Source: Owenia fusiformis
Taxonomy: Eukaryota; Annelida; Polychaeta; Sabellida; Oweniidae
NCBI GenBank assembly: GCA_903813345.2
Contig: CAIIXF020000007.1
Location: 5,521,730 to 5,585,729 of the forward strand
Reading direction: 5' to 3'
Length of the DNA stretch: 64,000 nt
Every line of letters starts with the position of its first letter. Position 1 is the first letter of the stretch. Made by a program: the position numbers and the translations under genes. Of this stretch, positions 60,401 to 64,000 are shown in pieces. Below the pieces are notes generated by a model that did not search any database, was not told the origin of the DNA, and saw only the letters and a program-made list of their open reading frames with translations.

Positions 60401-61395
60401 GGTGTTCATTTATACAGGTTCACTTTAATGCACAAAAGGATATGGCAGGGCTTAATACTTGCATTGCCAAGGTAGTATTTGCCTACATATTTCTAAGAAT
60501 AACTAACGTAATTTCCTCAGATAGTAATTTTCAATATCTGTCTCTGGAATAATCTCTGCCCCGATCTAATCTGCTTAATACCAAGTGAAAAATAATCTTA
60601 TTTTCCTTATTAAGCTTCAAACCTATTCTCGATGACTGTTCCCACCCTTTGTATTCATTTGACTTCGCTTCTTAAAAGTGAGCCTCGTCTTGAATACTAT
60701 ACTCTGCATTCAAGGTAGACTGTTCTATAAGAATAGGTTCTTATTGAAGCAAAATGACACAAGTATCAATCTAATGAATGCAAACACAACTGGTCATTTA
60801 GCTATTTTGGCAAAAGATACAAAATGAACTAAGGGATAAAAGCATGTAAGCCACTATCAAGTTCTAAGGAGTCATCATACAAATCGAGGGTTTTAGTATG
60901 ACACTATACAAGAAGCTAGGAAAAGGGAAGAAAGTGGAAAAATAACTTACTATTGAAAACATAATTATGAAGATGAAGACCCAACCACCCATTTTAGATT
61001 AGACACAAAAACTCCAGAATTCAGCCCCATTGCCTCTATTACAGAAACCAATGGCTCACACGATGTAAAGCTAATAAGGGAAGGGATACACGGTTTTGGT
61101 GTAAGACTACAAGAAAATAAGTGTGTACAACTATTACCATTGCCATTCTCAGCAGTGGTAGGTAGCATTTGTAGGCCTTGTTGTTTGCTATATTCCTCAA
61201 CAGCTGCCTGCATGTAGGACTTCTGCACTGCTTGGCGTGCCTCCTGGCTCAGCTGGGTAGACAGATGAGGTTTGGTGTCCATGGGCCCATTGGAGAGAGA
61301 GTCTGGCTGCTGTAACTGAGGCTGTTGTATTGACTGGTGTTGATGGCCATTGTCAGGCTCTTGTTTTACAACCACTAAAGGCCTTGTACCAGGAC
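48328..61395 (-). CDS. RAR: Retinoic acid receptor (RAR/NR1B-like nuclear receptor), ten exons
   Basis: Ligand-regulated transcription factor that in other animals acts in the nucleus as a heterodimer with RXR on direct repeats of AGGTCA. Coding exons (minus strand, 5' to 3'): 61138-61395, 55661-55789, 54966-55070, 53679-53851, 52431-52572, 51261-51424, 50745-50903, 49456-49660, 48824-48982, 48328-48428. All introns are GT-AG and every junction keeps frame. This gives about 530 residues, longer than vertebrate RARs (about 450-460) because roughly 200 residues precede the first zinc-finger cysteine. The P box is CEGCKG, the second finger reads CHKDKNC...CQYCRLQKC, and the hinge has a basic RNKKRKSR stretch. 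The LBD contains [18 protein letters not shown] and an AF-2 helix PLILEML. Two retinoid carboxylate anchors are replaced (see findings). The intron after CEGCK is the conserved nuclear-receptor DBD intron. The family assignment is firm; the true N-terminus is not known. Confidence 0.95.
48498..48600 (+). mobile_element. GTCACCAC family member (diverged)
   Basis: AATGTCACCACTTGCCATTT then GTTACAGATGCCAAA, followed by decayed sequence. Lies in the last RAR intron. Confidence 0.5.
48824..48982 (-). CDS. RAR: RAR exon: LBD helices 9-10
   Basis: 159 bp, phase 1 to phase 1. Encodes [20 protein letters not shown], then [20 protein letters not shown], closely matching the RAR dimerisation helices. 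The heterodimer surface with RXR is therefore probably conserved. Confidence 0.97.
49456..49660 (-). CDS. RAR: RAR exon: LBD helix 5, beta turn and helices 6-8
   Basis: 205 bp, phase 0 to phase 1. Starts [20 protein letters not shown]. The alignment to vertebrate [20 protein letters not shown] has no gaps. The Arg of TRY (RARgamma Arg278) is Cys (codon 49640-49642), and the Ser of FSDG (Ser289) is kept. The later [13 protein letters not shown] and AAICLISG match the family. Confidence 0.96.
49817..49997 (+). mobile_element. pogo/Tigger-like MITE in a RAR intron
   Basis: Terminal inverted repeats CAGTACAACCTG / CAAGTTTTGCTG flanked by TA on both sides, 181 bp, non-coding, with internal GTTCACTA motifs. 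CAGT...ACCTG ends with TA target duplication are typical of Tc1/mariner-pogo derivatives. Confidence 0.6.
50745..50903 (-). CDS. RAR: RAR exon: LBD helices 3-5
   Basis: 159 bp, phase 0 to phase 0 (53 codons). Contains [20 protein letters not shown] and [14 protein letters not shown]. The two helix 3/4 lysines of the coactivator charge clamp are present (FGK and LLK). At the position of human RARgamma Lys236, which binds the retinoid carboxylate, the codon at 50850-50852 is Thr. Phe230 is replaced by Val, while Trp227 is kept. Confidence 0.96.
51020..51165 (+). repeat. Degenerate repeats of a TTAAGAACAATAC motif in a RAR intron
   Basis: Three to four loose copies of (A)CCTTTAAGAACAATACAGAATTA-type sequence between RAR exons 50745-50903 and 51261-51424. 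Confidence 0.5.
51261..51424 (-). CDS. RAR: RAR exon: hinge (D region) and LBD helix 1
   Basis: 164 bp, phase 1 to phase 0. Starts [13 protein letters not shown], a basic stretch right after the DBD that is typical of a nuclear localisation signal and of RAR hinges. A Ser-rich linker follows, then [20 protein letters not shown], matching helix 1 of the RAR LBD (the family pattern is LITKVSKAHQETFP). Ends [12 protein letters not shown]. Confidence 0.93.
51704..51719 (+). promoter_or_regulatory. Perfect DR4 nuclear-receptor half-site repeat (site 1)
   Basis: AGGTCA-TTGA-AGGTCA in the RAR intron between the hinge exon and the second zinc-finger exon. It is part of a tandemly repeated segment inside a dispersed repeat (51513-52030), so it may be repeat-derived rather than selected. 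Confidence 0.5.
51823..51838 (+). promoter_or_regulatory. Perfect DR4 nuclear-receptor half-site repeat (site 2)
   Basis: Second AGGTCA-TTGA-AGGTCA, 119 bp after the first, with an extra TGACCT just upstream at 51812-51817. Same intronic repeat as site 1. Confidence 0.5.
52431..52572 (-). CDS. RAR: RAR exon: second zinc finger of the DBD
   Basis: 142 bp, phase 0 to phase 1. Starts [15 protein letters not shown], then [17 protein letters not shown] and [17 protein letters not shown]. All four cysteines of the second finger are present. It is nearly identical in pattern to vertebrate RAR DBDs, so DNA recognition is expected to be conserved. Confidence 0.97.
52961..53097 (+). mobile_element. 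GTCACCAC family member (short form)
   Basis: Begins ACAAGGCATTAACATG, then CATTTGTTACAGATGCC, and ends TTGTGGTGGTGACATG. It lies in the RAR intron between the two zinc-finger exons. Confidence 0.65.
53679..53851 (-). CDS. RAR: RAR exon: end of A/B region and first zinc finger
   Basis: 173 bp, enters in phase 1 and leaves in phase 0 at GTGAGT. Encodes a Gln/Ser-rich linker, a run of five prolines ([13 protein letters not shown]), then the first C4 zinc finger [20 protein letters not shown], ending CEGCK. The P box CEGCK(G) is the RAR/TR/VDR class that reads AGGTCA half-sites. Confidence 0.95.
54445..54515 (+). repeat. Short 17-bp tandem repeat (about 3 units) in a RAR intron
   Basis: Repeats of TGTTATTGCTATTTGTA. 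No coding meaning. Confidence 0.7.
54832..54945 (+). mobile_element. GTCACCAC family member (short form)
   Basis: ACAAGGCATTTTATAAGC, then ATGTCACCACCTGCCATTTG and TTACAGATGCC, ending TAATATGTCACCAA. It ends about 20 bp from the 3' splice donor of RAR exon 54966-55070. Confidence 0.6.
54966..55070 (-). CDS. RAR: RAR exon: A/B region, third identified
   Basis: 105 bp, phase 1 at both ends, acceptor TTTCCAG and donor GTAAGT. Encodes 34 full codons beginning [13 protein letters not shown] and ending SQMGPPN, with a basic RRG in the middle. Open in only the right phase. It has no recognisable domain, so it is less certain than the DBD/LBD exons. It is symmetric and could be a cassette exon. Confidence 0.7.
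55661..55789 (-). CDS. RAR: RAR exon: A/B region, second identified
   Basis: 129 bp, phase 1 at both ends, acceptor TTTTCAG and donor GTGAGT. Begins [14 protein letters not shown] and ends MPSQPTSS; Ser/Thr-rich. It lies 5.3 kb downstream of the previous exon, across an intron that holds a minisatellite. It can be skipped without changing frame. Confidence 0.8.
56541..57330 (+). repeat. 25-bp minisatellite, about 31 units, in a RAR intron
   Basis: Tandem units TATGATTTACG(C/T)ACTTCTC + TTGTAG. Units alternate between TTACGCAC and TTACGTAC variants, with occasional TCTACG and one unit carrying an extra CTAG near 57131. It sits in the 5.3-kb intron between RAR exons 61138-61395 and 55661-55789. 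High unit identity implies recent expansion and likely length polymorphism. Confidence 0.95.
57331..59422. other. RAR intron sequence, no gene seen
   Basis: AT-rich non-coding intron apart from the pogo-like relic at 58001. It holds a G-rich run (GGGGGAGGGGGGGGGGG) near 58710 and no open frame of note. Confidence 0.6.
58001..58163 (+). mobile_element. Diverged relative of the pogo-like MITE
   Basis: CAGCAAAATGTGTTTAATCAG-type left end, internal GTGTTCACATTTCAAGGTTT shared with 31888-32052, and right end ATACAGGTTTCACA. Ends are decayed. A smaller fragment (GGTGTTCA...ACAGGTTCACT) lies at about 60390-60430. Confidence 0.5.
59423..59907. mobile_element. Inverted-repeat element with TTTATTATGCACCTC ends
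   Basis: Left end TTTATTATGCACCTC and right end GAGGTGCATAATAAA are perfect 15-bp inverted repeats. The interior is non-coding. Its internal ACCAGAATACCTATCCTCG is shared with the adjoining palindrome at 59911-60047. Lies in the large RAR intron. Confidence 0.6.
59911..60047. repeat. Long palindrome (arms about 60 bp)
   Basis: Left arm AATACTGGATGACCATGAGG... is matched by right arm ...CCTCATGGTCATCCAGTATT, around a centre rich in GGCTCAGCTTCGCTTCGCC. It would form a strong hairpin in single-stranded DNA or pre-mRNA of the RAR gene. Confidence 0.8.
61138..61395 (-). CDS. RAR: RAR exon: N-terminal A/B region, Gln-rich, SUMO-type motif
   Basis: 258 bp, phase 1 at both ends, acceptor TTCCAG and donor GTAATA. 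Encodes 85 full codons. It begins [14 protein letters not shown], where V-K-Q-E fits the sumoylation consensus (hydrophobic-Lys-x-Glu). A Gln/His-rich stretch follows, then a charged segment ([20 protein letters not shown]) that may be helical. It belongs to the ligand-independent activation region. The sequence is not conserved enough for motif-level matching, so the assignment rests on splice phase continuity with the DBD exons. Confidence 0.85.
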
Positions 61396-63896
61396 CTGGA
61401 ACATACAAAATTATAGGTTAATTCCACATATCTTTTCCTTGGATGACTAATGTCGAAATCATTATTATCATTATATGTATGATGCTTATAGCTAACAAGC
61501 ACTATTCACAGTTTCCAGAAAAGCATTGTCAAAACAGTGTTATTGTTCGATCAATACAGTATTTTGACAAAGAACTGCTTGAAGATGATTGGGCCAGTGT
61601 GCTTGGGCTTGTATACCTTGATCGTGAACTCATAACATGATCAAATCGGAACATTTCCTGCACATATACCGTGTGGCATTTTTTGATATAACTGTCAATG
61701 AAATACTTAATATGTTTTTAACATCATGACGTATTATTTAATTCTGTGAATTAAAATAGTAAAAAATGAAATTCCAAAAAGTAGCAAATCTCTTTGAACA
61801 ATGAACAAAACATATTTAATAATTCCTTTTTGGTTTTGATTTTGGGATTTTGTATTTAGGCATGAACAATTTTTTATGCTGTAGGTAATACTTTTGAAAC
61901 TCTTTGTGTACTAATGCAGAATATGCACTAAGAAACTTTAGAAGGGTGTTATTATCCCATTGTATAGCAAAGAGGGAGGAGAAGAAGACAATTTGGTTGT
62001 TCATTTTCATTTTTAAATTTTATATATTTTACTTCTATTGTATTTCTATTACACTATATTTCAAAAATATTCAAGCGGGTAAACTTTGTTGTTTGTCTCC
62101 CCATTATCTTTACAAGGCAAATGATTCAATAAGAACTTCAGCCAAAGAAGAATTCATAATCAGGCAGTTATAGTCTTTCTCAATGTTGAAATCTATGGGG
62201 AGCAGTACACTATAATGCTCCTCTAAAGAAATCCTAAAATTACAAAAAATCTAAAAATTACAAAAACCTAAAATTTTGCATAAAAATCTTACCAAATCAT
62301 AAAAATTTTACATGAAGAGTAAGAAATGTCTAAAATGTTGCACCAAAAAATAAGATAAACAAAAATTAAATAAACAAAAAATGAAGAATAAAATAAATGA
62401 AGAATTCCGAAGAAGCTCAACACTGGGTTATATACACACTTTGTGTTGCTACAAAATTATAAAAATCATAGAACTAAATAAATATAGATAAGGCTCTCCC
62501 TTGTTATACCAATAAACTTTTCATTCAATTTGCCATTCATGACATATGGTTATCAATAAAACATGGAAACATAATACCATGTATGTACTAAAGGTTCAAA
62601 ATTATCTCTATTTTCATTCAAACCTTTTTGAGTTTAATATAACTACATGTAATTATATCTTAAATGCTGTACATTCAGTAAAAGAAAGTTGAATTCCATT
62701 GAATCTTACAAAAGATTCAATTTTTGTATGTACAATAGGATCTATAATGAATCTGCCGATCTTAAAATCACATTTACATAGAGAATTGAAATTGAAATTC
62801 TACAAAGAATTTTCAAAACCTCATTTTGGATGTAATTTTGTATGGTGTTAAAACTGTATAAAAATTCAACATATTATAATCATATGACGTCTTTAACACA
62901 AAGAATAGCACTTTTGCTCTAGATGTTATCAACTTTATGATATGTTAAGGAATGATATATACTTAGGAGACTTTTTTATTTCATTTATTTGATGTTAACA
63001 TTATATTCTCATACATATTATTTGTAAATGTATTAATATGTAAACTAAACTTAATTAATTCTAATTTCTTTAATATTATCATCATACTCTAAATTTTTGG
63101 CAAATTTGAACCAATGAATTCAATTTCTGCACATCTTGGTGATATAGAAGTTGTTTTTAGTACATGTATCATATTTTTAAAGTCCCTTCCTCTTGCATTG
63201 TGTATCCATCTACTTGATTTCTTTTTTATTTTGTATGACCTTATTATTAGCATTATTCACAAAATTATATTCAAGTATAGCACCTTGATAAGTTGGCATA
63301 ATACTTTTGAAATACTCAAAATTTTTGAATTGTAACTGAACACCTAACACATTAGATACAAAATTAATACAAACTGTTTTCCATGAATTGAAAAATATAC
63401 AGCTATTCTTATATTGTTTTAATTCTACAAAATATCTTATCATTAATATGTCTACATGGGACTTTTCTATTTGACCATGTTCTAATCAAGAACTGATAAA
63501 TTTCTGGCAATTTTTAATTGTGCTTTTATCGCGCTTACTGTAAAATTGTAATTCATTGTTGTATGAAAATATCTCAGAATAAGGGCTAGTTTTATGGAAG
63601 AGTAATTTCTGAAAAAGTTTCATCTTAAGCCTATATCTGTTTCAACCCTTAACTATATGGTATGAGTTGCATTTAATAAGAAAGACAAAGGACGTGATTT
63701 ATTTTGGCAAAAGACCATTGTAATTCTTTTATTTTACTTTATTTGAAAATACATGTACATATCTACATAGAAAATGAAGAGGACTTCATAACATGTCAAT
63801 AGTACCAATAAATGATAATTGCTATAACTATCTTTAAGAACCAAAACAAAAACATTTTAATATAAGATCTAAAATAAGTAGTTAAATACAACTTAC
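61396..63896. other. RAR intron or upstream sequence, no gene seen
   Basis: Very AT-rich with runs of A and T, for example 62230-62400. If the exon at 63897 is real this is its first intron; if not, it is 5' flanking sequence. No conserved feature recognised. Confidence 0.5.
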
Positions 63897-63996
63897 ATTG
63901 GTTCATACTTTTCAGATATGAGGGAAGAGGTCTTCGTGTCAACTGACAGTGACTGTCATGCAAAAACGTTCTCATTAAAATGGGAAACGTTTTCAT
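63897..63996 (-). CDS. Candidate 5' coding exon of the RAR gene (partial, at window edge)
   Basis: An open frame on the minus strand runs from an ATG at 63996 to a good donor site (AAT|GTAAGT) at 63897. It ends with one base of a codon, which is the phase needed by the next exon at 61395 (the T plus GT gives Cys, then PGTRP). It would add 33 residues beginning MKTFPILMRTF and ending YLKSMNQ. In-frame ATGs also lie further in. There is no family-level similarity to confirm it, and more exon may lie beyond the window. The donor and phase match are the only support. Confidence 0.35.
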
Positions 63997-64000
63997 TTTA

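Noticed and set aside
1-64000. tRNA, rRNA or other structural RNA genes
   Set aside because: I found no cloverleaf with a convincing B box or conserved rRNA block by eye. A tRNAscan/Infernal run would be needed to exclude them.

Overview
This is animal nuclear DNA: AT-rich, intron-bearing and crowded with short non-autonomous transposable elements and minisatellites. I see no bacterial, organellar or viral gene organisation. The one securely identified gene is a retinoic acid receptor (RAR, NR1B-type nuclear receptor) on the minus strand at about 48.3-64 kb. The AT richness, the many inverted-repeat elements, the GGCGGATC-type repeats and the divergent RAR point to a marine invertebrate. A mollusc or another lophotrochozoan is my best guess, but the sequence alone does not prove it.

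Layout. 1-28 kb has no confidently identified gene. It is a mosaic of inverted-repeat elements (5.8, 6.9, 12.4, 16, 18.6, 22.7-23.3, 24.4 and 26.4 kb), degenerate tandem repeats (2.2, 8.7, 10.8 kb) and exact duplications (14.56 kb; the palindrome-bearing unit at 4.7 kb). Two weak coding candidates lie here: 72-323 (+) and a signal-peptide-like ORF at 23292-23513 (-). 28319-45969 is a near-identical head-to-tail duplication of an ~8.95-kb unit. Each copy carries a 115-codon ORF of unknown function, a large foldback element, a pogo-like MITE, a 1.47-kb array of 33-bp repeats with higher-order structure, and a ~125-bp VNTR that differs by two units between copies. 45970-48327 is intergenic and holds a run of 20 G.

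The RAR gene. Ten exons between 48328 and 61395 join in phase with consensus splice sites and give about 530 residues through the stop codon. A candidate 5' exon (63897 to at least 63996) would add 33 residues and runs to the window edge. The DNA-binding domain is canonical. The ligand-binding domain keeps the coactivator clamp and the AF-2 helix, but two of the three residues that hold the carboxylate of retinoic acid are replaced (Lys to Thr, Arg to Cys). All N-terminal exons upstream of the DBD are symmetric phase 1, so they could be skipped without a frameshift. The introns hold a dispersed repeat family, one member of which carries two perfect DR4 (AGGTCA-N4-AGGTCA) sites, and a 25-bp minisatellite of about 31 units.

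No new multi-gene system was found. The most notable items are the RAR with an altered ligand pocket, the recent 9-kb tandem duplication and the resolved nested-transposon insertion at 12.6 kb.
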